This document shows, one piece after another, positions 50,987-63,119 of a stretch of DNA of 64,000 bases. Both the position numbers and the translations under genes were made by a program. This DNA is from Hydractinia symbiolongicarpus. Lineage: Eukaryota; Cnidaria; Hydrozoa; Anthoathecata; Hydractiniidae. Location: the NCBI RefSeq assembly GCF_029227915.1, contig NC_079877.1, positions 7,194,001 through 7,258,000 on the forward strand. Direction: 5' to 3'. Under the pieces are notes generated by a model, which saw only the letters and a list, made by a program, of their open reading frames with translations, made no database searches and was not told the DNA's origin. Positions within the stretch are counted from its first letter, which is position 1; the number at the start of each line of letters is the position of its first letter.

Positions 50987-52104
50987 GACAGTTTCAAAAA
51001 CTCCATTTCGTTGACTTTCTAACGGTGTCAATCCGTTTGAGTTAGAACGGTTGAGTCACATAATCGTACCAACATGTATTTAGTGATTTTCTTCCGATAT
51101 TACTAAGTTGTAGCGCTTTCAACAGAGAAACGATTGACTGTGGGACTTAATTGAACAGATTTTGGACTTTGACCTTATAAATGTAATAATTGAGCCATTT
51201 TGAATAGAAGAAATAACATTCTCCTTAATTTGACATGATTGATGGAACTCACCGCTTACACTGGGCGCTGTGGTAACGCTTTATTTAAAAATTAAGATAA
51301 ATAAGTCATTTTGTACTGTGGGACCAATCCTAGCCGTTATCGCGCGCCGAAGAAATAGAGAAAGTTTGAAAAACTACATTTCATAGACTTTCTAACGGTG
51401 TCAATCCGTTTGAGTTACAACGGTTGCGTCACACATTCGTACCAACATGTATTTAGTGATTTTTTTCCGATATTACTAAGTTGTATCGCTTTCAACAGTG
51501 AAACAATTGACTGTGGGACTTAATTGAACTGATTTTGGACTTTGACCTTATAAATGTGATAGGTGAGTCATTTTGACTGCAAGAAATGATATTCTTCTTA
51601 ATTTGACATGATTGCTGGAACTCAGCGATTACACTGGGCGCTGTGGTAAGGCTTTATTTAAAAATTAAGATAAATAAGTCAATTTTTATTGTGGGACCAA
51701 TCCTAGCCGTTATCGCGCGCTGAAGAAATAGAGACAGTTTCTAAAACTTAATTTCATTGATTTTCTAACGGTGTCAATCTGTTTGAGTTACAACGGTTGC
51801 GTCACACATTCGTACCAACATGTATTTAGTGATTTTTTTCCGATCATACTAAGTTGTATCGCTTTCAACAGTGAAACGATTGACTGTGGGACGTAATTGA
51901 ACTGATTTTGGACTTTGACCTTATAAATGTAATAAATGAGTCATTTTGACTACAACAAATGATATTCTTCCTAATTTGACATGATTGCCGGAACTCAGCG
52001 ATTACACTGGACCCTGTGGTAGCGATTCATTTAAAAATTTAGATAAATAAGTCATTTTTACTGTGGGACCAATCCTAGCCGTTAGCGCGCGCTGAAGATA
52101 TAGA
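50987..52104. repeat. 1,118-bp (3-mer) higher-order repeat, copy 1
   Basis: Three monomers. The private variants 'ccatttcgttgactttc' (51,003), 'gttgtagcgctttcaac' (about 51,108), 'tgtaataattgagcc' and 'gtttgaaaaactacatttc' with 'atagac' near 51,365 recur at +1,118. Confidence 0.85.
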
Positions 52105-52840
52105 GACAGTTTCAAAAACTCCATTTCGTTGACTTTCTAACGGTGTCAACCCGTTTGAGTTAGAACGGTTGCGTCACATAATCGTACCAACATGTATTTA
52201 GTGATTTTCTTCCGATATTACTAAGTTGTAGCGCTTTCAACAGAGAAACGATTGACTGTGGGACTTAATTGAACTGATTTTGGACTTTGACCTTATAAAT
52301 GTAATAATTGAGCCATTTTGAATAGAAGAAATAACATTCTCCTTAATTTGACATGATTGATGGAACTCACCGCTTACACTGGGCGCTGTGGTAACGCTAT
52401 ATTTAAAAATTAAGATAAATAAGTCATTTTTTACTGTGGGACCAATCCTAGACATTATCGCGCGCCGAAGAAATAGAGACAGTTTGAAAAACTACATTTC
52501 ATAGACTTTCTAACGGTGTCAATCCGTTTGACTTACAACGGTTGCGTCACACATTCGTACCAACATGTATTTAGTGATTTTTTTCCGATATTACTAAGTT
52601 GCATCGCTTTCAACAGAGAAACGATTGACTGTGGGACTTAATTGAACTGATTTTGGACTTTGACCTTATAAATGTAATCATTGAGCCATTTTGACTAGAA
52701 GAAATAACATTCTCCTTAATTTGACATGATTGATGGAACTCACTGATTACACTGGGCGCTGTGGTAACGCTTTATTTAAAAATTAAGATAAATAAGTCAT
52801 TTTTTACTGTGGGACCAATCCTAGCCGTTAGCACGCGCTG
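52105..52840. repeat. 1,118-bp (3-mer) higher-order repeat, partial copy 2
   Basis: Repeats the markers of copy 1 at +1,118 through about 52,520, then departs with 'gtttgacttacaacgg' and other changes. A unique variant 'cctagacattatcgcg' lies near 52,447. The partial copy runs into the 4.09-kb unit at 52,841. Confidence 0.82.
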
Positions 52841-55800
52841 AAGAAATAAAGATATTCTCAAAAACTACATTTTATTGATTTCTTGGCGGTAAAATTCCGT
52901 TTGAGTTACAACGGTTGCGTCACATATTCGTACCAACATGTATTTAGCGAAAGTATTCGGATATTACCAGGTTGCATCGCTTTTAACTGTGAAACGTTTG
53001 ATTGTGCGACTTAAATGAACTGATTTTGGACTTTGACCCTATAAATGTTATAGGTGAGACAATTGGACGCCAAGAAATAACATTCTTCTTAATTTGACAT
53101 GATTGCTGAAACTCAGAGATTACACGGGGCGCTGTGGTAGTGCTTTATTTAAAAATTAAGATAAATAAGTCTTTTTTTACTGTGAGACCAATCCTAGCCG
53201 TTATCGCGCGCTGAAGAAATAGAGACAGTTTCAAAAACCACATTTCATTGACTTTCTAACGGTGTCAATCCGTTTGAGTTACAACAGTTGCGTCACATAT
53301 TCGTACCAAAATGTATTTAGTGATTTTCTTCGGATAATACTAAGTTGTATCGCTTTTAACAGTGAAACGATTGACTGTGGGAATTATTTGAACTGATTCA
53401 GGACTGTGACCTTATAAATGTGATAAATGAGGCAATAGGTTTCCAAGGAATAACATTCTTCTTAATTTGACATGATTGCTGGAATTCAGCGATTACATTA
53501 GGCTCTGTGGTAGCCCTTTTTTAAAAATTTAGATAAATAAGTCATTTTTTACTGTGGGACCAATCCTAGCCGTTAGTTCGCGCTGAAGAAATAGAGACAG
53601 CTTCAAATAGTACATTTCATTGACTTTCTAACGGTGTCAATCCGTTTAAGTTACAACGCTTGCGTCACATAATCGTACCAACATGTATTTACTGATTTTC
53701 TTCCGATATTACTAAGTTGTATCGCTTTCAACAGTGAAACGATTGACTGTGGGACTTCATTGAACTGATTTTGGACTTTGACCTTATAAATGTGATTAAT
53801 GCGCCAATTGGTCTCCAAGGAATAACATTCTTCTTAATTTGACATGATTGCTGGAATTCAGCGGTTACATTAGGCTCTGCGGTAGCACTTTATTTAAAAA
53901 TTTAGATAAGAAAGATTTTCTTACTGTGGGACCAATGCTGGCCGTTACCATGCGCTGAAGAAATAAAGACATTCTCAAAAACTACATTTCATTGATTTCT
54001 TGGCGGTATAATTCCGTTTGAGTTACAACGGTTGCGTCACATATTCGTACCAACATGTATTTAGCGAAAGTATTCGGATATTACTAGGTTGCATCGCTTT
54101 TAACTGTGAAACGTTTGACTGTGCGACTTAATTGAACTGATTTTGGATTTGACCTTATAAATGTGATAAATGAGTCATTTTGACTACAAGAAATGATATT
54201 CTTCTTAATTTGACATGATTGCTGGAACTCAGCGATTACACTGGGCGCTGTGGTAAGGCTTTATTTAAAAACTAAGATAAATAAGTCATTTTTTCTCTGG
54301 GACCAATCCTAGCGGTTATCGCGCGCTGAAGAAATAGAGACAGTTTCTAAAACTAAATTTCATTGATTTTCTAACGGTGTCAATCCGTTTGAGTTACAAC
54401 GGTTGCGTCACACATTCGTACCAACATGTATTTAGTGATTTTTTTCCGATATTACTAAGTTGTATCGCTTTCAACAGTGAAACGATTGACTGTGGGACTT
54501 AATTGAACTGATTTTGGACTTTGACCTTATAAATGTGATAAATTAGTCATTTTGACAACAAGAAATGATAATCTTCTTAATTTGACATGATTGCTGGAAC
54601 TCAGCAATTACACTAGGCGCTGTGGTAGCGCTTTGTTTAAAAGTTAAGAAAAATAAGTCATTTATTACTGTGGAAACAATCCTAGCCGTTATCGCGCGCT
54701 GAAGAAGTAGAGACAGTTTCAAAAACTACATTTCATTGACTTTCTAACGGTGTCAATCCCTTTGAGTTACAACGGTTGGGTTACATATTCGTACCAACAT
54801 GTATTTAGTGATTTCCTTCCGATATTACTAAGTTGTATCGATTTTAACAGTGAAACGATTGACCGTGGGAATTAATTCAACTGATTCTGGACTGTGACCT
54901 TATAAATGTGATTAATGCGCCAATTGGTCTCCAAGGAATAACATTCTTCTTAATTTGACATGATTGCTTGAATTCAGCGGTTACATTTGGCTCTGCGGAA
55001 GCGCTTTATTTAAAAATTTAGATAAATAAGATTTTCTTACTGTGGGACCAATCCTGGCCGTTAGCACGCGCTGAAGAAATAAAGACATTCACAAAAACTA
55101 CATTTCATTGATTTCTTGGCGGTATAATTCCGTTTGAGTTACAACGGTTGCGTCACATATTCGTATCAACATGTATTTAGTGAAAGTATTCGGATATTAC
55201 TAGGTTGCATCGCTTTTAACTGTGAAACGTTTGACTGTGCGACTTAATTGAACTGATTTCGGACTTTGACCTTATAAATGTAATAAGTGAGACAATTAGA
55301 CTCCAAGAAATAACATTCTTCTTAATTTGACATGATTGCTGGAACTCAGCGATTACACTGGGCGCTGTGGTAGCACTTTATTTAAAATTAAGATAAATAA
55401 GTCTTTTTTTACTGTGGGGCCAATCCTAGCCGTTATCGCGCGCCGAAGAAATAGAGACAGTTTCAAAAACCACATTTCATTGACTTTCTAACGGTGTCAA
55501 TCCGTTTGAGTTACAATAGTTGCGTCACATATTCGTACCAAAATGTATTTAGTGATTTTCTTCGGATATTCCTAAGTGATATCGCTTTTAACAGTGAAAC
55601 GATTGACTGTGGGAATTACTTGAACTGATTCAGGACTGTGACCTTATAAATGTGATAATTGAGGCAAAAGGTCTCTAAGGAATAACATTCTTCTTAATTT
55701 GACATGATTGCTGGAATTCAGCGATTACATTAGGCTCTGGGTAGCCTTTTTTTAAAAATTTAGATAAATAAGTCATTTTTTACTGTGGGACCAATCCTAG

Positions 55801-56929
55801 CCGTTAGTTCGCGCTGAAGAAATAGAGACAGCTTCAAAAAGTACATTTCATTGAAATTCTAACGGTGTCAATCCGTTTGAGTTACAACGGTTGAGTCACA
55901 TATTCGTACCAACATGTATTAACGATGTTTTTCTGTTATTACTAGGTTGCATCGCTTCTAACAGTGAAACGATTGACTGTGGGAATTATTTGAACTGATT
56001 CAGGACTGTGACCTCATAAGTGTGATAAATGAGACAATTGGACTCCAAGAAAGAACATTCTTCTTAATTTGACATGATTGCCGGAACTCAGCAATTACAC
56101 TGGACCCTGTGGTAGCACTTTAGTTAAAACTTTAGATAAATAAGTGTTTTTACTGTGGGACCAATCCTGGCCGTTAGCACGCGCTGAAGAAATAAAGACA
56201 TTCTCAAAAACTACATTTCATTGATTTCTTGGCGGTATAATTCCGTTTGAGATACAACGGTTGCGTCACATATTCGTACCAACATGTATTTAGCGAAAGT
56301 ATTCGGATATTACTAGGTTGCATCGCTTTTAACTGTGAAACGTTTGACTGTGCGACTTAAATGAACTGATTTTAGACTTTGACCTTATAAATGTTATAAG
56401 TGAGACAATTGGACGCCAAAAAATAACATTCTTCTTAATTTGACATGATTGCTGGAACTCAGCGAATACACTATGCGCTGTGGTAGCGCTTTGTTTAAAA
56501 GTTAAGATAAGCAAGTCATTTAGTACTGTGGAAACAATCCTAGCCGTTATCGCGCGGAAGAAATAGAGACAGTTTCAAAAACAACATTTCATTGACTTTC
56601 TAACGGTGTCAATCCGTTTGAGTTACAATGGTTGCGTCACATATTCGTACCAACATGTATTTAGTGATTTCCTTCTGATATTAATAAGTTGTATCGCTTT
56701 TAACAGTGAAACGATTGACCGTGGGAATTATTTCAACTGATTCTGGACTGTGACCTTATAAATGTGATTAATGCGCCAATTGGTCTCCAAGGAATAACAT
56801 TCTTCTGAATTTGACATGATTGCTGGAATTCAGCGGTTACATTAGGCTCTGCGGTAGCGCTTTATTTAAATATTTAGATAAATAAGATTTTCTTACTGAG
56901 GGACCAATCCTGGCCGTTAGCACGCGATG
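52841..56929. repeat. 4.09-kb (11-mer) higher-order unit, copy 1
   Basis: Eleven monomers repeated at +4,089/4,090 bp. C-type units start at 52,851, 53,968, 55,084 and 56,197, with the next at 56,940, giving an internal 3+3+3+2 layout. Private markers are 'ggcggtaaaattccg' near 52,884, 'cagcttcaaatagtac' near 53,599, 'aacggttgggttacat' near 54,772, 'cattgaaattctaacgg' near 55,848 and 'gtattaacgatgttttt' near 55,916. It also holds the most diverged monomers of the window ('attcaggactgtg', 'gaggcaataggtttcc', 'gaggcaaaaggtctc'). Confidence 0.92.
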
Positions 56930-59900
56930 AAGAAATAAAGACATTCTCAAAAACTACATTTTATTGATTTCTTGGCGGTAAAATTCCGTTTGAGTTACAA
57001 CGGTTGCGTCACATATTCGTACCAACATGTATTTAGCGAAAGTATTCGGATATTACCAGGTTGCATCGCTTTTAACTGTGAAACGTTTGATTGTGCGACT
57101 TAAATGAACTGATTTTGGACTTTGACCCTATAAATGTTATAGGTGAGACAATTGGACGCCAAGAAATAACATTCTTCTTAATTTGACATGATTGCTGAAA
57201 CTCAGAGATTACACTGGGCGCTGTGGTAGTGCTTTATTTAAAAATTAAGATAAATAAGTCTTTTTTAACTGTGAGACCAATCCTAGCCGTTATCGCGCGC
57301 TGAAGAAATAGAGACAGTTTCAAAAACCACATTTCATTGACTTTCTAACGGTGTCAATCCGTTTGAGTTACAACAGTTGCGTCACATATTCGTACCAAAA
57401 TGTATTTAGTGATTTTCTTCGGATAATACTAAGTTGTATCGCTTTTAACAGTGAAACGATTGACTGTGGGAATTATTTGAACTGATTCAGGACTGTGACC
57501 TTATAAATGTGATAAATGAGGCAATAGGTTTCCAAGGAATAACATTCTTCTTAATTTGACATGATTGCTGGAATTCAGCGATTACATTAGGCTCTGTGGT
57601 AGCCCTTTTTTAAAAATTTAGATAAATAAGTCATTTTTTACTGTGGGACCAATCCTAGCCGTTAGTTCGCGCTGAAGAAATAGAGACAGCTTCAAATAGT
57701 ACATTTCATTGACTTTCTAACGGTGTCAATCCGTTTAAGTTACAACGCTTGCGTCACATAATCGTACCAACATGTATTTACTGATTTTCTTCCGATATTA
57801 CTAAGTTGTATCGCTTTCAACAGTGAAACGATTGACTGTGGGACTTCATTGAACTGATTTTGGACTTTGACCTTATAAATGTGATTAATGCGCCAATTGG
57901 TCTCCAAGGAATAACATTCTTCTTAATTTGACATGATTGCTGGAATTCAGCGGTTACATTAGGCTCTGCGGTAGCACTTTATTTAAAAATTTAGATAAGA
58001 AAGATTTTCTTACTGTGGGACCAATGCTGGCCGTTACCATGCGCTGAAGAAATAAAGACATTCTCAAAAACTACATTTCATTGATTTCTTGGCGGTATAA
58101 TTCCGTTTGAGTTACAACGGTTCCGTCACATATTCGTACCAACATGTATTTAGCGAAAGTATTCGGATATTACTAGGTTGCATCGCTTTTAACTGTGAAA
58201 CGTTTGACTGTGCGACTTAATTGAACTGATTTTGGATTTGACCTTATAAATGTGATAAATGAGTCATTTTGACTACAAGAAATGATATTCTTCTTAATTT
58301 GACATGATTGCTGGAACTCAGCGATTACACTGGGCGCTGTGGTAAGGCTTTATTTAAAAACTAAGATAAATAAGTCATTTTTTTCTCTGGGACCAATCCT
58401 AGCCGTTATCGCGCGCTGATGAAATAGAGACAGTTTCTAAAACTAAATTTCATTGATTTTCTAACGGTGTCAATCCGTTTGAGTTACAACGGTTGCGTCA
58501 CACATTCGTACCAACATGTATTTAGTGATTTTTTTCCGATATTACTAAGTTGTATCGCTTTCAACAGTGAAACGATTGACTGTGGGACTTAATTGAACTG
58601 ATTTTGGACTTTGACCTTATAAATGTGATAAATGAGTCATTTTGACAACAAGAAATGATAATCTTCTTAATTTGACATGATTGCTGGAACTCAGCAATTA
58701 CACTAGGCGCTGTGGTAGCGCTTTGTTTAAAAGTTAAGAAAAATAAGTCATTTATTACTGTGGAAACAATCCTAGCCGTTATCGCGCGCTGAAGAAGTAG
58801 AGACAGTTTCAAAAACTACATTTCATTGACTTTCTAACGGTGTCAATCCCTTTGAGTTACAACGGTTGGGTTACATATTCGTACCAACATGTATTTAGTG
58901 ATTTCCTTCCGATATTACTAAGTTGTATCGATTTTAACAGTGAAACGATTGACCGTGGGAATTAATTCAACTGATTCTGGACTGTGACCTTATAAATGTG
59001 ATTAATGCGCCAATTGGTCTCCAAGGAATAACATTCTTCTTAATTTGACATGATTGCTTGAATTCAGCGGTTACATTTGGCTCTGCGGAAGCGCTTTATT
59101 TAAAAATTTAGATAAATAAGATTTTCTTACTGTGGGACCAATCCTGGCCGTTAGCACGCGCTGAAGAAATAAAGACATTCACAAAAACTACATTTCATTG
59201 ATTTCTTGGCGGTATAATTCCGTTTGAGTTACAACGGTTGCGTCACATATTCGTATCAACATGTATTTAGCGAAAGTATTCGGATATTACTAGGTTGCAT
59301 CGCTTTTAACTGTGAAACGTTTGACTGTGCGACTTAATTGAACTGATTTTGGACTTTGACCTTATAAATGTAATAAGTGAGACAAATAGACTCCAAGAAA
59401 TAACATTCTTCTTAATTTGACATGATTGCTGGAACTCAGCGATTACACTGGGCGCTGTGGTAGCACTTTATTTAAAATTAAGATAAATAAGTCTTTTTTT
59501 ACTGTGGGGCCAATCCTAGCCGTTATCGCGCGCCGAAGAAATAGAGACAGTTTCAAAAACCACATTTCATTGACTTTCTAACGGTGTCAATCCGTTTGAG
59601 TTACAATAGTTGCGTCACATATTCGTACCAAAATGTATTTAGTGATTTTCTTCGGATATTCCTAAGTTATATCGCTTTTAACAGTGAAACGATTGACTGT
59701 GGGAATTACTTGAACTGATTCAGGACTGTGACCTTATAAATGTGATAATTGAGGCAAAAGGTCTCTAAGGAATAACATTCTTCTTAATTTGACATGATTG
59801 CTGGAATTCAGCGATTACATTAGGCTCTGGGTAGCCTTTTTTTAAAAATTTGGATAAATAAGTCATTTTTTACTGTGGGACCAATCCTAGCCGTTAGTTC

Positions 59901-61019
59901 ACGCTGAAGAAATAGAGACAGCTTCAAAAAGTACATTTCATTGAAATTCTAACGGTGTCAATCCGTTTGAGTTACAACGGTTGAGTCACATATTCGTACC
60001 AACATGTATTAACGATGTTTTTCTGTTATTACTAGGTTGCATCGCTTCTAACAGTGAAACGATTGACCGTGGGAATTATTTGAACTGATTCAGGACTGTG
60101 ACCTCATAAGTGTGATAAATGAGACAATTGGACTCCAAGAAAGAACATTCTTCTTAATTTGACATGATTGCCGGAACTCAGCAATTACACTGGACCCTGT
60201 GGTAGCACTTTAGTTAAAACTTTAGATAAATAAGGGTTTTTACTGTGGGACCAATCCTGGCCGTTAGCACGCGCTGAAGAAATAAAGACATTCTCAAAAA
60301 CTACATTTCATTGATTTCTTGGCGGTATAATTCCGTTTGAGATACAACGGTTGCGTCACATATTCGTACCAACATGTATTTAGCGAAAGTATTCGGATAT
60401 TACTAGGTTGCATCGCTTTTAACTGTGAAACGTTTGACTGTGCGACTTAAATGAACTGATTTTAGACTTTGACCTTATAAATGTTATAAGTGAGACAATT
60501 GGACGCCAAAAAATAACATTCTTCTTAATTTGACATGATTGCTGGAACTCAGCGAATACACTATGCGCTGTGGTAGCGCTTTGTTTAAAAGTTAAGATAA
60601 GCAAGTCATTTAGTACTGTGGAAACAATCCTAGCCGTTATCGCGCGGAAGAAATAGAGACAGTTTCAAAAACAACATTTCATTGACTTTCTAACGGTGTC
60701 AATCCGTTTGAGTTACAATGGTTGCGTCACATATTCGTACCAACATGTATTTAGTGATTTCCTTCTGATATTAATAAGTTGTATCGCTTTTAACAGTGAA
60801 ACGATTGACCGTGGGAATTATTTCAACTGATTCTGGACTGTGACCTTATAAATGTGATTAATGCGCCAATTGGTCTCCAAGGAATAAAATTCTTCTGAAT
60901 TTGACATGATTGCTGGAATTCAGCGGTTACATTAGGCTCTGCGGTAGCGCTTTATTTAAATATTTAGATAAATAAGATTTTCTTACTGAGGGACCAATCC
61001 TGGTCGTTAGCACGCGATG
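56930..61019. repeat. 4.09-kb (11-mer) higher-order unit, copy 2
   Basis: Carries the markers of copy 1 in the same order: 'ggcggtaaaattccg' near 56,972, 'cagcttcaaatagtac' near 57,687, 'aacggttgggttacat' near 58,861 and 'gtattaacgatgttttt' near 60,006. Small differences include 'cggttccgtcac' near 58,129 and 'gctgatgaaatagag' near 58,415. The duplication looks recent. After 61,019 the array continues with a C unit lacking the first marker. Confidence 0.92.
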
Positions 61020-61963
61020 AAGAAATAAAGACATTCTCAAAAACTACATTTCATTGATTTCTTGGCGGTATAATTCCGTTTGAGTTACAACGGTTGCGTC
61101 ACATATTCGTACCAACATGTATTTAGCGAAAGTATTCGGATATTACTAGGTTGCATCGCTTTTAACTGGGAAACGTTTAACTGTGCGACTTAATTGAACT
61201 GATTTTGAACTTTGACCTTATAAATGTTATAAATGAGACAATTGGACACCAAGAAATACCATTCTTCTTAATTTGACAAGATTGCTGGAACTCACCGATT
61301 GCACAGGGCTCTGTGGTAACGCTTTATTAAAAATTAAGATAAATAAGTCATTTGGTACTGTGGGACCAATCCTAGCCGTTATCGCGCGCTGAAGAAATGG
61401 AAACAGTTTCAAAAACTACATTTCAATGACTTTCTAACGGTGTCAATCCGTTTGAGTTAGAACGGTTGCGTCACATAATCGTACCAACATGTATTTAGTG
61501 ATTTTCTTCCGATATTACTAAGTTGTATCGCTTTCAACAGAGAAACGATTGACTGTGGGACTTAATTGAACTGATTTTGGACTTTGACCTTATAAATATG
61601 ATACATGAGTCATTTTAACTACAAGAAATGATATTCTTCTTAATTTGACATGATTGCTGGAACGCAGCGATTACACTGGGCGCTGTGGTAAGGCTTTATT
61701 TAAAAATTAAGATAAATAAGTCATTTTTTACTGCGGGACCAATCCTAGCCGTTATCGCGCGCTGAAGAAATGGAGACAGTTTCTAAAACTAAATATCTTT
61801 GATTTTCTAACTAAATTTAGTCTAAAACTAAATTTCATTGATTTTCTAACGGTGTCAATCCGTTTGAGTTACAACGGTTGCGTCACACATTCGTACCAAC
61901 AAGTATTTAGTGATTTTTTTCCGATATTACTAAGTTGTATCGCTTTCAACAGTGAAACGATTG
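60808..61963. repeat. 1,156-bp higher-order unit, copy 1
   Basis: Three monomers, one carrying the 39-bp insertion (3 x 372 + 39 gives 1,156). Markers are 'gaattatttcaactg' (60,815), 'aactgggaaacgtttaac' near 61,165, 'gaagaaatggaaacag' near 61,391 and the insertion at 61,783. The stretch 61,130-61,970 matches 1,965-2,805 at +59,165 bp. It overlaps the end of the 4.09-kb copy 2. Confidence 0.9.
61783..61849. repeat. 39-bp internal insertion with palindrome, second occurrence
   Basis: Same structure as at 2618-2684: a 28-bp stretch doubled around 'actaaatttagt' at 61,810-61,821. It differs from the first occurrence by 'aaatatctttg' in place of 'aaatttctttg' in the left copy. Confidence 0.92.
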
Positions 61964-63119
61964 ACTGTGGGAATTATTTCAACTGATTCTGGACTGTGAC
62001 CTTATAAATGTGATTAATGCGCCAATTGGTCTCCAAGGAATAAAATTCTTCTGAATTTGACATGATTGCTGGAATTCAGCGGTTACATTAGGCTCTGCGG
62101 TAGCGCTTTATTTAAATATTTAGATAAATAAGATTTTCTTACTGAGGGACCAATCCTGGCCGTTAGCACGCGATGAAGAAATAAAGACATTCTCAAAAAC
62201 TACATTTCATTGATTTCTTGGCGGTATAATTCCGTTTGAGTTACAACGGTTGCGTCACATATTCGTACCAACATGTATTTAGCGAAAGTATTCGGATATT
62301 ACTAGGTTGCATCGCTTTTAACTGGGAAACGTTTAACTGTGCGACTTAATTGAACTGATTTTGAACTTTGACCTTATAAATGTTATAAGTGAGACAATTG
62401 GACACCAAGAAATACCATTCTTCTTAATTTGACAAGCTTGCTGGAACTCACCGATTACACAGGGCTCTGTGGTAACGCTTTATTAAAAATTAAGATAAAT
62501 AAGTCATTTGGTACTGTGGGACCAATCCTAGCCGTTATCGCGCGCTGAAGAAATGGAAACAGTTTCAAAAACTACATTTCAATGACTTTCTAACGGTGTC
62601 AATCCGTTTGAGTTAGAACGGTTGCGTCACATAATCGTACCAACATGTATTTAGTGATTTTCTTCCGATATTACTAAGTTGTATCGCTTTCAACAGAGAA
62701 ACGATTGACTGTGGGACTTAATTGAACTGATTTTGGACTTTGACCTTATAAATATGATACATGAGTCATTTTAACTATTAGAAATGATATTCTTCTTAAT
62801 TTGACATGATTGCTGGAACGCAGCGATTACACTGGGCGCTGTGGTAAGGCTTTATTTAAAAATTAAGATAAATAAGTCATTTTTTACTGCGGGACCAATC
62901 CTAGCCGTTATCGCGCGCTGAAGAAATGGAGACAGTTTCTAAAACTAAATATCTTTGATTTTCTAACTAAATTTAGTCTAAAACTAAATTTCATTGATTT
63001 TCTAACGGTGTCAATCCGTTTGAGTTACAACGGTTGCGTCACACATTCGTACCAACAAGTATTTAGTGATTTTTTTCCGATATTACTAAGTTGTATCGCT
63101 TTCAACAGTGAAACGATTG
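61964..63119. repeat. 1,156-bp higher-order unit, copy 2
   Basis: Repeats copy 1 at +1,156 bp, including the 39-bp insertion at 62,939. The left junction lies within 'cgattgactgtggga' (about 61,956-61,970), where a T-type monomer switches to the A type 'gaattatttcaactg'. Private differences are 'gacaagcttgctgg' near 62,434 and 'aactattagaaatg' near 62,773. Confidence 0.9.
62939..63005. repeat. 39-bp internal insertion with palindrome, third occurrence
   Basis: Same arrangement, palindrome at 62,966-62,977, exactly 1,156 bp after the second occurrence and with the same 'aaatatctttg' variant. It was amplified with its higher-order unit. Confidence 0.92.

Noticed and set aside
61227-61412. Minus-strand 61-codon open frame
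   Set aside because: Repeat shadow spanning a monomer boundary; the frame is broken in the corresponding sister copy, and there is no gene-like context.
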